A stretch of 64,000 bases of DNA, taken from positions 59,780-123,779 of the forward strand of contig CANGOX010000002.1 in NCBI GenBank assembly GCA_947455605.1, in the 5' to 3' direction. The notes below the pieces were generated by a model, which was not told where the DNA came from, made no database searches, and was given only the letters and a program-made list of their open reading frames with translations. The position numbers were made by a program, and so were the translations under genes. Numbering within the stretch: position 1 is the stretch's first letter; each line of letters starts with the position of its first letter. Source of the stretch: Chitinophagaceae bacterium (GTDB taxonomy: Bacteria > Bacteroidota > Bacteroidia > Chitinophagales > Chitinophagaceae). Below are positions 33,565 to 42,966 of the stretch, one piece after another.

Positions 33565-34563
33565 ATGAAAAGTTTTACCATACGCGAAATCCAGGAAAAA
33601 ATAAATGGTGTTTTAATCGGGGATACTGAAAATGCCATCACCGGACCCGAACAGATTGAAGTAGCTACCGAAAATCAGATCACGTTTATCGGCAACAAAA
33701 AGTATACAAAGCTTTGGGAAAATTCTAAAGCAGCTGCTGCTATCATTAATGAAGACATAGAAATAGAACCAGGCGCAAACAAGGCTTTTATAAAAGTAAA
33801 ATCAGCAGATATTGCCATGGCCCAGGTATTGGAAATGTTTGTAAAGGAAACACCGGTTTTTGATACGGATATCCACCCAACTGCTGTGATACATAACACG
33901 GCCATGATTGGTGAAAATTGTAAGATAGGAGCAGGTTGTTATATTGGTAAAGGAGTAGTTATAGGTAACCATACCTGTTTATATCCTAATGTTACTATTA
34001 TGGATGATGTAAAAATCGGGCATTACAATTCTTTCTGGCCGGGTGTAGTTATACGTGAAAGATCCATTATCGGAAGCCATTGTATTTTTCACTCCAATGC
34101 AAGTATTGGTTCGGATGGCTTTGGTTTCAGACCTGCACCGGATGGGAAAGGAGTCATAAAAATTGAACATATTGGTAATGTAGTGATTGGTAACGGTGTT
34201 GAAATAGGATCAAACAGTTGTATCGACAGGGGTAAATTTGGTTCAACCATTGTTGGTGATGGTTGCAAAATTGATAACCTTGTTCAGATAGGGCATAATA
34301 GTAAAATGGGCCGTTGTTGCCTTATGGCCGGGAGTAGTGGTTTGGCTGGTTCGGTAACGCTGGGTGATGGGGTAATTATAGGCGGAGGTGTGTGTATCTC
34401 AGATCACGTAAATGTGGGTAGTGGCGTACTGGTTGGCGGAATGTCGGGCGTTATTCAGGACGTTCCTGCGGGTAAAAAAGTATTGGGATATCCTGCTGTT
34501 GATGCTCGAGATGCATTGAAGCAATGGGCCATTTTACGAAAATTGACAAGAAATGACAAGTAG
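33565..34563 (+). CDS. lpxD: UDP-3-O-acylglucosamine N-acyltransferase
   Basis: Third step of lipid A synthesis: transfer of a hydroxyacyl chain from ACP to UDP-3-O-acylglucosamine. The protein has 332 residues. The N-terminal uridine-binding domain (about 1-100) is followed by a left-handed parallel beta-helix of hexapeptide repeats (IGENCKIGAGCYIGKGVVIG and onward). The catalytic-His region is FHSNASIGSDGFGFRP and QIGHNSKMG. The single copy lies apart from other lpx genes. Confidence 0.93.
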   Translation: MKSFTIREIQEKINGVLIGDTENAITGPEQIEVATENQITFIGNKKYTKLWENSKAAAAIINEDIEIEPGANKAFIKVKSADIAMAQVLEMFVKETPVFDTDIHPTAVIHNTAMIGENCKIGAGCYIGKGVVIGNHTCLYPNVTIMDDVKIGHYNSFWPGVVIRERSIIGSHCIFHSNASIGSDGFGFRPAPDGKGVIKIEHIGNVVIGNGVEIGSNSCIDRGKFGSTIVGDGCKIDNLVQIGHNSKMGRCCLMAGSSGLAGSVTLGDGVIIGGGVCISDHVNVGSGVLVGGMSGVIQDVPAGKKVLGYPAVDARDALKQWAILRKLTRNDK

Positions 34564-34582
34564 TTTTTCATTTTCAGCGGGC

Positions 34583-35125
34583 TTATAATTTAATGCGTTC
34601 TTCAATTGCAGAACCTGTTAGGATGTCAATACCTTTGAGTTCTACATAATCAATCCGTGGCTTAAATAAAGACCCACCTTTTACCTGTAGCCAGATCCGC
34701 TTGATGATCATCTTTTTTTCATTCACCGTAACATACGCATGGAATTGTTTGTCGTCTCCTTCCTCTACGGTAAGCAGTAATTTTTTATAAGCTACGAGAT
34801 AGCATTCAAATACATTCTCACTTACTTCTGTTGCTTTAATGCCATAGGCATATTTGCGCTGCATATTGTTCAGCTCTTCTGTTTTCCCGTTGCCGGCATA
34901 GTTGATCCAGTAAACATGAATGGGGTCTAGTTTATTGATCACCCCGTTGTCTATATTCAATTCGTAGATCAGTGTATTGGTATTGGCAGGGCGTTGCAGG
35001 TAAAATAATTGTTTGGGGTTATTTGGCGGAATCGGGAAATCAATGGTCTGTGCTGAAGCCCATGTAGATATCATAAGCGCGAATGGAAGAATGATTAATA
35101 CTATGTATCTCTTAACCCTGCACAT
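34583..35125 (-). CDS. exported DUF4833-like protein
   Basis: Protein of 180 residues with a Sec signal (about 1-25, ending STWASA). The strings FPIPPNNPKQLFYLQRPANT and NTLIYELNIDNGVI resemble the Bacteroidota DUF4833 family, of unknown function. It ends 19 bp from the convergent lpxD with no hairpin between. Alternative starts at codons 4-7 would still give a signal peptide. Confidence 0.75.
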   Translation of the reverse strand: MCRVKRYIVLIILPFALMISTWASAQTIDFPIPPNNPKQLFYLQRPANTNTLIYELNIDNGVINKLDPIHVYWINYAGNGKTEELNNMQRKYAYGIKATEVSENVFECYLVAYKKLLLTVEEGDDKQFHAYVTVNEKKMIIKRIWLQVKGGSLFKPRIDYVELKGIDILTGSAIEERIKL

Positions 35126-35161
35126 AAAACTTTTTTCTGTAATATACGCAAAGCGGCGTTA

Positions 35162-35929
35162 TCAATAGGCGGTCCATCCACCATCGGCAACGATAACAGC
35201 ACCGTTTATAAAACTGGCTTCCTCAGAAGCAAGAAACAAAGCAAGGTTAGCCACTTCATTTGGATTGGATGAACGTGGGTTCAATGCCATACCCGGCATG
35301 ATCCGCTCATTTACCAGGGCAGAGATCTTGCTGAAATCGATGGTGGAAGCAATATTCGTATCCATCGCACCCGGTGCTATCACATTACATCTGATACCGA
35401 GTTTGGCATACATATATCCGGTGTTTTTTGTTAAGCCTATCAGGGCATGCTTACTGGCTGTATAGGCGGCTCCTGCACGTGCACCCTGAAGCCCACCGAT
35501 AGACGCAATATTCACGATCACCCCGGATTTCTTTTCCAGCATTATTTTCAGCACACTGCGCATGGCTTTGAATGGGCCGTTGAGATTGATGGCCATTACG
35601 CGGTCCCATAATTGGTCGGTAACATCGGCAACCGGACTGAAATCATCCATTACACCGGCATTGTTTACTAAGATATCTACAGTGCCATAAGTGTTCACTG
35701 CTGTCTTTACCATATTGTCTATCTCATCTGCCATGGCCATATTGGCCAATACGGTGGTGATGGTACCATGGGTATCGTTAATTTCTTTTTTTAAAAGAGA
35801 GAGTGCTGCTTCATTAATATCTGCTGCCACAACTTTGGCTCCTTCAGCGGCATATGCCAAGGCAATAGCTTTGCCTAATCCGGACGCGGCACCGGTTACA
35901 ATCGCAACCTTATTGGCTAACCTTTTCAT
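35162..35929 (-). CDS. short-chain dehydrogenase/reductase
   Basis: Classical SDR of 255 residues. The cofactor-binding motif is GAASGLGKAIALAYAAEGAK near the N-terminus; VAADIN after strand 2 has an aspartate typical of NAD preference. NNAG is at 89-92, and the catalytic residues are Ser143, Tyr156 and Lys160 (YTASK). The C-terminus (INGAVIVADGGWTAY) is typical. The substrate cannot be inferred from context. Confidence 0.9.
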   Translation of the reverse strand: MKRLANKVAIVTGAASGLGKAIALAYAAEGAKVVAADINEAALSLLKKEINDTHGTITTVLANMAMADEIDNMVKTAVNTYGTVDILVNNAGVMDDFSPVADVTDQLWDRVMAINLNGPFKAMRSVLKIMLEKKSGVIVNIASIGGLQGARAGAAYTASKHALIGLTKNTGYMYAKLGIRCNVIAPGAMDTNIASTIDFSKISALVNERIMPGMALNPRSSNPNEVANLALFLASEEASFINGAVIVADGGWTAY

Positions 35930-36197
35930 ATTTTTTAGTAAATGTAGACTATCGGATAAAAGGAAAAAATGACGATTGTCAGCAATAATGACGAATAGTT
36001 AATAGGATATGCAGGCTGTAGATAATTCGATGGATATATAAGGGCAAGTGTACCACTGATTTGTATATAACTGATAAGCATACTTTTCAACAACTTGTGT
36101 ATATCAGATTTTTCGACGAATATCTTATATGGTATTTCTGCAGGCATCAATAGATTTACAACACACCCACAGGAAATTTTTATAATAATCTTTTAAC
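35930..36197. other. divergent intergenic region, 268 bp
   Basis: AT-rich spacer between the divergent SDR and histidine kinase genes. It has no repeat-word structure and no clear promoter. A TACATTTA octamer on the minus strand (35939-35946) is a weak -7 candidate for the SDR. Confidence 0.4.
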
Positions 36198-38195
36198 ATG
36201 AGAAACCTACTTTCCGGAATTTCAAAAGCAAACAGTGCTTTGCTGGAAATCGGTGACCTGCATTCTTCGCTTCAAAATGTGGTAACAGCGCTCGGACAGG
36301 GAACCCGGGTAGACCGATGTTATATTTTCACCAACCGGAAAGTTGATGGGGAGCTTCGGTTATTTTATACCGAGGAGTGGTGTAAAGACGGTGTTGAACC
36401 TCAATTGGGTAATGAGGGAATAAATAATATTACTTATGCAGACATACCCTGGTTGTACGATAACCTTTCTGCAGGAAGATCTTTTTATGGGTTTGTGAGA
36501 GAATCTGACAATGTTTATTTTAAAGAAGTGATGGAAATGCAGGGGATCATCACTTACCTGTTCGTTCCTGTTTTTTGTAATGATGATTTCTGGGGCTGGA
36601 TGGGTTATGATAATTGTACAGATGAAAGGGTTTGGGAGCCTGAAGAGGTGGATGCACTTACTACCGTGGCCAGAAATATCGGATTACGTTTAAACAGAGA
36701 AAAAGCAGAGGAAGAAAATACCAAAGCATTAGAGCGGTTCGATCTATCCATCAAAGGCTCTCAGCAGGGTTTATGGGAATGGGACATTCTGAATGATGTG
36801 ATACATTATTCCGCCATTTTTATGGAAATGATCGGTTATACCCATTATGAATTTGCACATACTTACGAAAACTGGAAATGCCGGATGCATCCTGATGATT
36901 ATGCATTGGTTGAGCCTGTTTTGATGTCTTATCTTAACCATGAATCCAATGCCTATAGTACAGAGTTTCGACTACTGCATAAAAAGGGCCATTATGTTTG
37001 GATCAAAGGATCGGGTGTTGCCAAATGGGATGCATCGGGTAAACCGTTATACATGATGGGGTCGCACCTGGATATTTCTGAATTAAAACTACAGCAGGAA
37101 TATCTCGAAGTTCAAAGAAATGATTTTGACAGATTACTGAACAGTTTGGGTGAGGCCGTTTTCAGACTCAACAGTAACAATGAACTTACTTTTTTAAATG
37201 ATTTCTGGCAGGATATATCAGGCTATGAACCCAAAGAATGTATATCAAAATTGATAACAGGTTTCTTTCAATCAGAAGATATATCGGCTATCAATGAAAA
37301 TATTGAGCTATTAAAATCAGAGAAGGTGATTACCGCATCACTTGAGATCAGGTTAAATTTGAAAAACGGGAAATGGCGTTGGGTTCAGATCATGATGAAA
37401 GAGTATGGGAAACCGAATGATCAGGAATATTTTATTGCAGGAAGTATTATTGATATACATGATAGAAAACTAACGCAGGAAAAAGAGAAAGAACTGGCAG
37501 ATATGAAAGCCGGTTTTGTTTCAGTTGCTTCACACCAGTTCAGAACACCCTTAACGGTTATCTTTACAAATGTAGAATTGATAGAGATCCTTACCAGTAA
37601 ATGTGAGATCGGCCTGATTGATAAAATTCAACAAAAAACCGATCAGATAAAAAACGAGATAGACAGGATGACAGCCCTCATGAATAATATACTGCTTGTG
37701 GGCAGGTATGATGCGGGGCAAATACAATTCAATCAAAAAATCCTGCCGGTTTCTCCTTTGATACATGCCGTTGTTCAAAATTATTTTTCACAAAGGAGTG
37801 ATGGCCGAAAACTGAAAATCAATGAGTCAATACTTTCAGACCGGAAAGGTGCCATTGATGAAATGCTGCTTACTCATGTATTAACAAATTTGATCTCGAA
37901 TGCATTCAATTATTCTGAGGGGGGGGGCGATCCGGAACTTGAGATCATTTACCACAATGATGACGTAGAAGTTTGTATAAAGGATTATGGTATTGGTATA
38001 CCCGAAGACGAGTTAGAAAAAGTTTTCAATTCATTTTATCGGGCCGCTAATACTGTGAGTTTCAGGGGTTCGGGTCTGGGTCTTGTGGTTGCGAAACAAT
38101 TTGTAGAACTACATAATGGCAGCATTAAATTAGAAAGCCGATTGAATGTTGGAACAAAAGCTGTGTTTACATTGCCTTTGGTGCCGGAAGAGTGA
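36198..38195 (+). CDS. soluble GAF-PAS-PAS sensor histidine kinase
   Basis: Protein of 665 residues with no TM helix. Domains in order: GAF (about 10-165, LQNVVTALGQGTRVDRCYIF), PAS with PAC (about 180-298), second PAS (about 301-432), HisKA with phospho-acceptor His near 446 (FVSVASHQFRTPLT), and HATPase_c with N box (LTNLISNAFNYSEGG), G1 (DYGIGIPEDELEKVF) and G2 (GSGLGLVVAKQFVELHNGSI). The GAF domain suggests sensing of a cytoplasmic small molecule or redox state. No response regulator is adjacent, so it is an orphan kinase. It converges with the Rrf2 gene, 9 bp apart. Confidence 0.93.
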   Translation: MRNLLSGISKANSALLEIGDLHSSLQNVVTALGQGTRVDRCYIFTNRKVDGELRLFYTEEWCKDGVEPQLGNEGINNITYADIPWLYDNLSAGRSFYGFVRESDNVYFKEVMEMQGIITYLFVPVFCNDDFWGWMGYDNCTDERVWEPEEVDALTTVARNIGLRLNREKAEEENTKALERFDLSIKGSQQGLWEWDILNDVIHYSAIFMEMIGYTHYEFAHTYENWKCRMHPDDYALVEPVLMSYLNHESNAYSTEFRLLHKKGHYVWIKGSGVAKWDASGKPLYMMGSHLDISELKLQQEYLEVQRNDFDRLLNSLGEAVFRLNSNNELTFLNDFWQDISGYEPKECISKLITGFFQSEDISAINENIELLKSEKVITASLEIRLNLKNGKWRWVQIMMKEYGKPNDQEYFIAGSIIDIHDRKLTQEKEKELADMKAGFVSVASHQFRTPLTVIFTNVELIEILTSKCEIGLIDKIQQKTDQIKNEIDRMTALMNNILLVGRYDAGQIQFNQKILPVSPLIHAVVQNYFSQRSDGRKLKINESILSDRKGAIDEMLLTHVLTNLISNAFNYSEGGGDPELEIIYHNDDVEVCIKDYGIGIPEDELEKVFNSFYRAANTVSFRGSGLGLVVAKQFVELHNGSIKLESRLNVGTKAVFTLPLVPEE

Positions 38196-38204
38196 TCTCT
38201 TGTA

Positions 38205-38642
38205 CTAGCTGTTATTGATAAAAATAACCCCATCCTTTATTTCTGAAGCAAACTGTTTGATCGACTTGGTTACAAACAATTCCTTTAACTGTTTACGGAT
38301 AGATTTGTATTGAGAATGCATTGGGCAAGGCTGCAGTTCAGAACACTGTTTTAATCCGAGTACACATTTTTCCAATACTTCTTCATCTCCCATAGCCTGA
38401 AGAATAATCCTTACGGGTAATTGTTTTGATTTTTCGGTTAGATAAAAACCGCCGTTGGGGCCACGTACCGAACTGATGATATGATTGTCTTTGGTAAGGG
38501 CCTGTAATATTTTTGCGGTGAACGATTTGGGAGAATCTATTGCTTTGGCTATTTCCTCAATGCTTAGTTTTTTTTCTTCGGTTCCTTTCTGGGCGATAAA
38601 GATCGTTGCCCTGAGTGCATACTCCGTTGCTTTGGAAAACAT
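38205..38642 (-). CDS. Rrf2-family Fe-S transcriptional regulator
   Basis: DNA-binding regulator of 145 residues. The N-terminal winged helix (MFSKATEYALRATIFIAQKG) and the GPNGGFYL wing are family hallmarks. Three cysteines, Cys93, Cys100 and Cys106 (KCVLGLKQCSELQPCPMH), are placed like the Fe-S ligands of IscR/NsrR-type members, though the spacing (x6, x5) is not identical to either. It probably senses iron-sulfur status, oxygen or nitric oxide. It lies 30 bp downstream of queD on the same strand. Confidence 0.9.
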   Translation of the reverse strand: MFSKATEYALRATIFIAQKGTEEKKLSIEEIAKAIDSPKSFTAKILQALTKDNHIISSVRGPNGGFYLTEKSKQLPVRIILQAMGDEEVLEKCVLGLKQCSELQPCPMHSQYKSIRKQLKELFVTKSIKQFASEIKDGVIFINNS

Positions 38643-38672
38643 AGGGGCTTTTTTTGAAAAATATAATCGACG

Positions 38673-39128
38673 TTAAAGCGCTGGTTGTTTATTAAAGATA
38701 TTGTCATTTGTCCACTCAGCATAGGAATTCTTTGTCTCATATAATTTCAAAGCCGCCAGGCGTAAGGAAGCGGGTAAACCGGCCGAAAGGGTTTTCATAA
38801 TGTAAACCAGCATATTCTCAACAGTAGGTTCCATGGGCCAGATAACCAGATTTTCCTGGGTGGAGAAAGCGGGGTTAACTGCGAGAAAAGCTTTGGAAAG
38901 CAGGAGTGTATGGTCAAATTGTTTGATCACTGAAGTATTCACCACTTTTTTGATCTCAGAAAAATCCACTACAAAACCCGGTGCGGGAATATAATCGCGG
39001 TTACCGCTGGCGGCAGCCACACTTACATGCAGTTCGTAGGAATGACCATGAATATTTTTGCACGCGCCTTCATAGCCGAAAATGGCATGGGCCATTTCAA
39101 AATGGAAGATCTTGGTTATCTGGATCAT
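38673..39128 (-). CDS. queD: 6-carboxytetrahydropterin synthase (QueD/PTPS family)
   Basis: Protein of 151 residues in the queuosine/7-deazaguanine pathway, predicted to convert dihydroneopterin triphosphate to 6-carboxytetrahydropterin. Zinc ligands are His14, His27 and His29 (IHGHSYELHV), and the catalytic cysteine is Cys23. The C-terminal glutamate lies in KLYETKNSYAEW. Length is slightly above E. coli QueD. Other que genes are not in the window. Confidence 0.92.
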   Translation of the reverse strand: MIQITKIFHFEMAHAIFGYEGACKNIHGHSYELHVSVAAASGNRDYIPAPGFVVDFSEIKKVVNTSVIKQFDHTLLLSKAFLAVNPAFSTQENLVIWPMEPTVENMLVYIMKTLSAGLPASLRLAALKLYETKNSYAEWTNDNIFNKQPAL

Positions 39129-39558
39129 AATGGTAATAGGTATTGGGGTTCTTCTTTCTCATCATAACCTTATTGATGGCTTCTTAATACGAAATAATAA
39201 AATTTATTATATGTAAAAGAATATCAGGGGTTTGCATGACGAGTATCAGGCAAATAAATAAAGACAAAACTATCTTTAATTATTATATTTGCCCAATAAA
39301 CCTGCCATGCACAGAAAATTTTTGTTGGCCATTCCTTTCACCAAAACGTTTGAACAGACCCTGTTCAGGCTAAAAGTGCTGAGTATATGGCGGCTGCAAT
39401 ATTTTCTTTTGTTGTTGAAAGCGGGAACAGAAAAAAGAATGGAACTGACGAAGAATTCAACGGGTTGTTTTACTGAATGACCGGTATGTGGTATCCAAAG
39501 GGTGAGCTCCTTGCCCGTTAATAATCCCCAAAATTCTAAACCATCCTATCGTCCGATT
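39129..39558. other. intergenic region upstream of the ceramide operon, 430 bp
   Basis: AT-rich divergent region between queD and the SPT gene. TATATTTG (39284-39291) is an exact TAnnTTTG octamer and the best promoter candidate, but it lies about 270 nt from the SPT start and lacks a TTG partner. The word atcagg occurs twice (about 39223 and 39245). An open frame at 39289-39480 (63 codons, basic) follows the octamer closely but has no recognisable domain. Confidence 0.45.
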
Positions 39559-40764
39559 ATGATACAAAAAAGTTTTACAGAAAAACTGGAGGCATTTACT
39601 ACGCCCGACGACCTGAAAAGAGCAGGGATGTATCCTTATTTCAGGCCTATTGAAGAGAACCATGATACTGAAGTGGTGATCAACGGAAGAAAATTATTAA
39701 TGTTTGGATCGAACAGTTATATGGGTTTGACCAATCACCCTAAAGTAAAGGAAGCTGCCAAGAAAGCGATTGATGTATATGGAAGCTGCTGTTCGGGTTC
39801 GAGGTTCTTAAACGGAACCTCCAGTTTACATATTGAACTGGAAGAACGGCTGGCAGACCATGTAGGTAAAGAAGCTGCTTTGATCTTCACTACCGGTTTT
39901 CAGGCCAATCTGGGTACGGTTGCCACATTTACGGGTAGAAACGGTGTGATCATTTTAGATGAGCTTGATCATGCATCTATCATTGAAGGCAGCCGTTTAT
40001 CATTTTCCAAAGTATTGAAGTTTGCACATAATGATATGGAAGACCTTGAGAAAGTATTACAGGGCATCCAGCATGAAAAGATCAAGATGATCGTGATCGA
40101 TGGAATCTTCAGCATGGAAGGAGATATCTGTAATCTTCCTGAAATAACCCGTTTGGCCAATAAATATGAAGCCATGGTGATGGTAGATGATGCCCATGCC
40201 ATTGGTGTGATCGGCGATTGTGGAAGAGGTACAGCAGATCATTTCGGGTTAACCAATGATGTAGATATCATCATGGGTACTTTCAGTAAATCACTGGCTT
40301 CGGTGGGTGGGTTCATTGCCACTACTTCAGAAGCGATCAATTATCTCAAACACCATTCCCGTCCTATGATCTTTAGTGCCAGCGTGCCGCCGTCTGCGGT
40401 AGCGGCTGCATTGGCTGCATTGGATATTATCCAGGCCGAGCCCGAAAGACAGGAAGCCTTATGGAACAATACGGCTTATATGGCCAATGCTTTGCAGGAG
40501 ATGGGTTTTGATATCAATACCTCCAAAACACCGATCATTCCAATCTATATACGCGATAACGAATTGACTTTTCTGTTCAATAAACGATTGTTTGAAGAAG
40601 GTATATTTGTAAACCCGGTTGTTTCACCGGCCGTTAAAAGCGATGCATCTTTGATCCGCTTATCTATTATGGCCACCCATACAAGAAAACAACTGGATGA
40701 AGCATTGGATAAGATCGAAAAGATCGCAAACGAGCTTCATGTGTTTGAAATGAAACATGCATAG
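39559..40764 (+). CDS. spt: serine palmitoyltransferase (alpha-oxoamine synthase family)
   Basis: PLP enzyme of 401 residues predicted to condense L-serine with a fatty acyl-CoA or acyl-ACP to 3-ketosphinganine. The PLP lysine is Lys244 in GTFSKSLASVGGF. Other fold-type I marks are NSYMGLTNHPKV, GSRFLNGTSSLHIELEERLA and VDDAHAIGVIGDCGRG. Relatives with the same fold (KBL, BioF) are possible, but the downstream acyltransferase and reductase point to SPT. The frame is open from 39502; the ATG at 39559 (MIQKSFTEKLEAFTT) is the family-like start. Confidence 0.85.
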   Translation: MIQKSFTEKLEAFTTPDDLKRAGMYPYFRPIEENHDTEVVINGRKLLMFGSNSYMGLTNHPKVKEAAKKAIDVYGSCCSGSRFLNGTSSLHIELEERLADHVGKEAALIFTTGFQANLGTVATFTGRNGVIILDELDHASIIEGSRLSFSKVLKFAHNDMEDLEKVLQGIQHEKIKMIVIDGIFSMEGDICNLPEITRLANKYEAMVMVDDAHAIGVIGDCGRGTADHFGLTNDVDIIMGTFSKSLASVGGFIATTSEAINYLKHHSRPMIFSASVPPSAVAAALAALDIIQAEPERQEALWNNTAYMANALQEMGFDINTSKTPIIPIYIRDNELTFLFNKRLFEEGIFVNPVVSPAVKSDASLIRLSIMATHTRKQLDEALDKIEKIANELHVFEMKHA

Positions 40765-40809
40765 CTTTTAGCTGGCAGGCATGGGTTTCTGAACAGTTAA
40801 ACTTAACGC

Positions 40810-41931
40810 ATGAATGTAACCATCAGGGAAGTAACAACGAATTCGCAACTAAATGCATTTATTGATTTCCCCTATGCTCTGTACAAGGGACACTCTTATT
40901 ATGTTCCCCCATTAAGTTTTGATGAGAAAGCTACTTTGCGTAAAGACAAGAATCCTGCATTTGATTATTGTGAAGCACGCTACTGGCTTGCTTATAAGGG
41001 CAAAAGAGTGGTGGGCAGAATTGCCGCCATCCTCAATAAAGCCTATGTAGAAAAATGGGGCAATGCCTATATGCGTTTTGGCTGGATCGATTTTGAAGAT
41101 GATGAAGAAATTGCAAAAGCCCTGATAGCGGAAGTAGAAAAATGGGCCACTGAAAAAGGGATGAAAGCGGTACACGGACCGATGGGTTTTACCGATCTTG
41201 ATCATGAAGGTATGTTGGTGCATGGCTTTGACCAGTTGGGAACATTGGCGGCTATTTATAATTATCCCTATTATCCAAAACATATTGAAAAACTCGGTTA
41301 CCAGAAAGATGCAGACTGGGTAGAATATAAGATCAAGTTGCCGGATACTGTACCTGAGAAATTAGCAAAGATGGCCGGTGTAGTTGAGAGAAGGCTTGAC
41401 CTGCATCTGGTAAAAGCCAAAAAAGCCAAAGAGATCCTTCCCTATGCGAAAGATATTTTTGAACTGATCAATGAAGCCTATTCAGAACTCTATGGTGTGG
41501 TTCCTTTAACAGATAAGCAGATCGCATATTATACCAAACAGTATTTCTCTTTTATAAGAACGGATTTTGTTCCGCTCATAGTGGATAAGGATGGAAAGCT
41601 GGTGGCATTTGGAATCAGCATGCCCTCTTTATCGGTGGCCCTGCAAAAAGCAAAGGGAAGCCTTTTGCCATTTGGTTTATTCCATATTCTGAAAGCGTTA
41701 AAGAAAAACAAACTGGCTGATCTCTATTTGATAGCCATCCGAAAAGAATACCAGGGAAAAGGCGTGAATGCTATTTTGATGCATGAGATGACAAAATCTT
41801 ATCTGAAAAATGGAATTGAATATGCCGAATCCAATCCTGAACTGGAGTTGAATAAAAAAGTGCAATCGATCTGGGAGCATTATGATGCTGTACAGCATAA
41901 AAGAAGAAGGTGTTACATCAAACATTTATAA
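40810..41931 (+). CDS. GNAT-fold acyltransferase, probable bacterial ceramide synthase
   Basis: Protein of 373 residues. A GNAT core is visible at the C-terminus: LYLIAIRKEYQGKGVNAILM is the acyl-CoA-binding motif A, followed by GIEYAESNPELELNKKVQSI. The N-terminal half (PMGFTDLDHEGMLVHGFDQL) is conserved in large GNAT-like proteins of this type. In Caulobacter the ceramide synthase bCerS belongs to the GNAT superfamily and is encoded near spt. The same order here supports N-acylation of the sphingoid base, but this is inference from context. Confidence 0.7.
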   Translation: MNVTIREVTTNSQLNAFIDFPYALYKGHSYYVPPLSFDEKATLRKDKNPAFDYCEARYWLAYKGKRVVGRIAAILNKAYVEKWGNAYMRFGWIDFEDDEEIAKALIAEVEKWATEKGMKAVHGPMGFTDLDHEGMLVHGFDQLGTLAAIYNYPYYPKHIEKLGYQKDADWVEYKIKLPDTVPEKLAKMAGVVERRLDLHLVKAKKAKEILPYAKDIFELINEAYSELYGVVPLTDKQIAYYTKQYFSFIRTDFVPLIVDKDGKLVAFGISMPSLSVALQKAKGSLLPFGLFHILKALKKNKLADLYLIAIRKEYQGKGVNAILMHEMTKSYLKNGIEYAESNPELELNKKVQSIWEHYDAVQHKRRRCYIKHL

Positions 41932-41948
41932 CTGTTCACTGATACCCG

Positions 41949-42950
41949 ATGAAGAAGAATATCTTAATTACAGGTGCGAGTGGTTTTATCGGGAGCTTTT
42001 TGGTAAAAGAAGCGATAAAACGAGATTACCAATCCTTTGCCGGTGTACGAAATGAAAGTATTCGTAAATACCTGATCGATCCCGCTATTCATTTTCTGGA
42101 ACTTGATTTCAGCAACGATCATTTACTCGACGCTGCCCTTACAAAATTTTCAGAACAGTATGAACGTTTCGATTATATCATTCATACAGCGGGCCTGACC
42201 AAAGCATTGCATAATGCAGAGTTTGATAAAGTGAATTTTGAGAATACCCGGCGCTTTATTCATTCTTTACAACGCACGGGTCTTGTGCCGGATAAGTTTG
42301 TGTATATCAGCAGCCTGGCTTCTTATGGCCCCGCTAATAATGGAGCGCCAATTCAATCATCAAAGATCAGAGAACCCTTAACCGCTTATGGAAGAAGTAA
42401 GCTGAAGGCGGAAGAATATTTATATACTATCTCAGGCTTCCCCTTTCTTATCATAAACCCTACTGCCGTTTACGGGCCAAGGGATAAAGATTTTTTCTTC
42501 CTGTTAAAATCGATCAGTAATCACCTTGAGTTATACATTGGTAACGATCAGCAAAAATTGAGTTTTGTGCATGTATCTGACCTGGTAGATGCTGTTTTTC
42601 TGGCAATGGAATCGGAACTGCATCACCAGAACCTGCTGGTGTCTGATCTGAAAGTGTACACATCCAAAGAAGTGAACCAACTCATCAAACATCATCTTAA
42701 TAAAAGAACCCTGTCTATCATTGTTCCTCCTTCTGTTGCAGAGATCGTGGCAACGATTTCTGAGGGTATAGGAAAACTTCGGGGTAAAGTACCGGTACTT
42801 AATCGTGAAAGATTGAAGGAATTTAAAGCTTTGAACTGGAGTGTAGACTGTTCTGAAATGGCCGCATTGGGCTATCAGCCACAATATGATCTGGATAAAG
42901 GATTGAAAGATGCAATAGCCTGGTACAAAGAACATGGCTGGATGAAGTGA
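41949..42950 (+). CDS. NAD-dependent epimerase/reductase, probable CerR-like ketone reductase
   Basis: Extended SDR of 333 residues with GASGFIGSFLVKEA (GxxGxxG) at the N-terminus, active-site SSLASYGP and Tyr147/Lys151 (YGRSK). It lies 17 bp downstream of the GNAT gene. In Caulobacter an epimerase-like protein, CerR, reduces the 3-keto group of the ceramide precursor; position and family fit that role here. It could equally be a sugar epimerase, but no sugar genes are nearby. Confidence 0.75.
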   Translation: MKKNILITGASGFIGSFLVKEAIKRDYQSFAGVRNESIRKYLIDPAIHFLELDFSNDHLLDAALTKFSEQYERFDYIIHTAGLTKALHNAEFDKVNFENTRRFIHSLQRTGLVPDKFVYISSLASYGPANNGAPIQSSKIREPLTAYGRSKLKAEEYLYTISGFPFLIINPTAVYGPRDKDFFFLLKSISNHLELYIGNDQQKLSFVHVSDLVDAVFLAMESELHHQNLLVSDLKVYTSKEVNQLIKHHLNKRTLSIIVPPSVAEIVATISEGIGKLRGKVPVLNRERLKEFKALNWSVDCSEMAALGYQPQYDLDKGLKDAIAWYKEHGWMK

Positions 42951-42966
42951 TCTGATATTGTATAAA

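Noticed and set aside
39289..39480. 63-codon open frame upstream of the SPT gene
   Set aside because: Basic composition, no domain, no signal or TM pattern. A TAnnTTTG octamer just upstream is suggestive, but not enough to call a gene.
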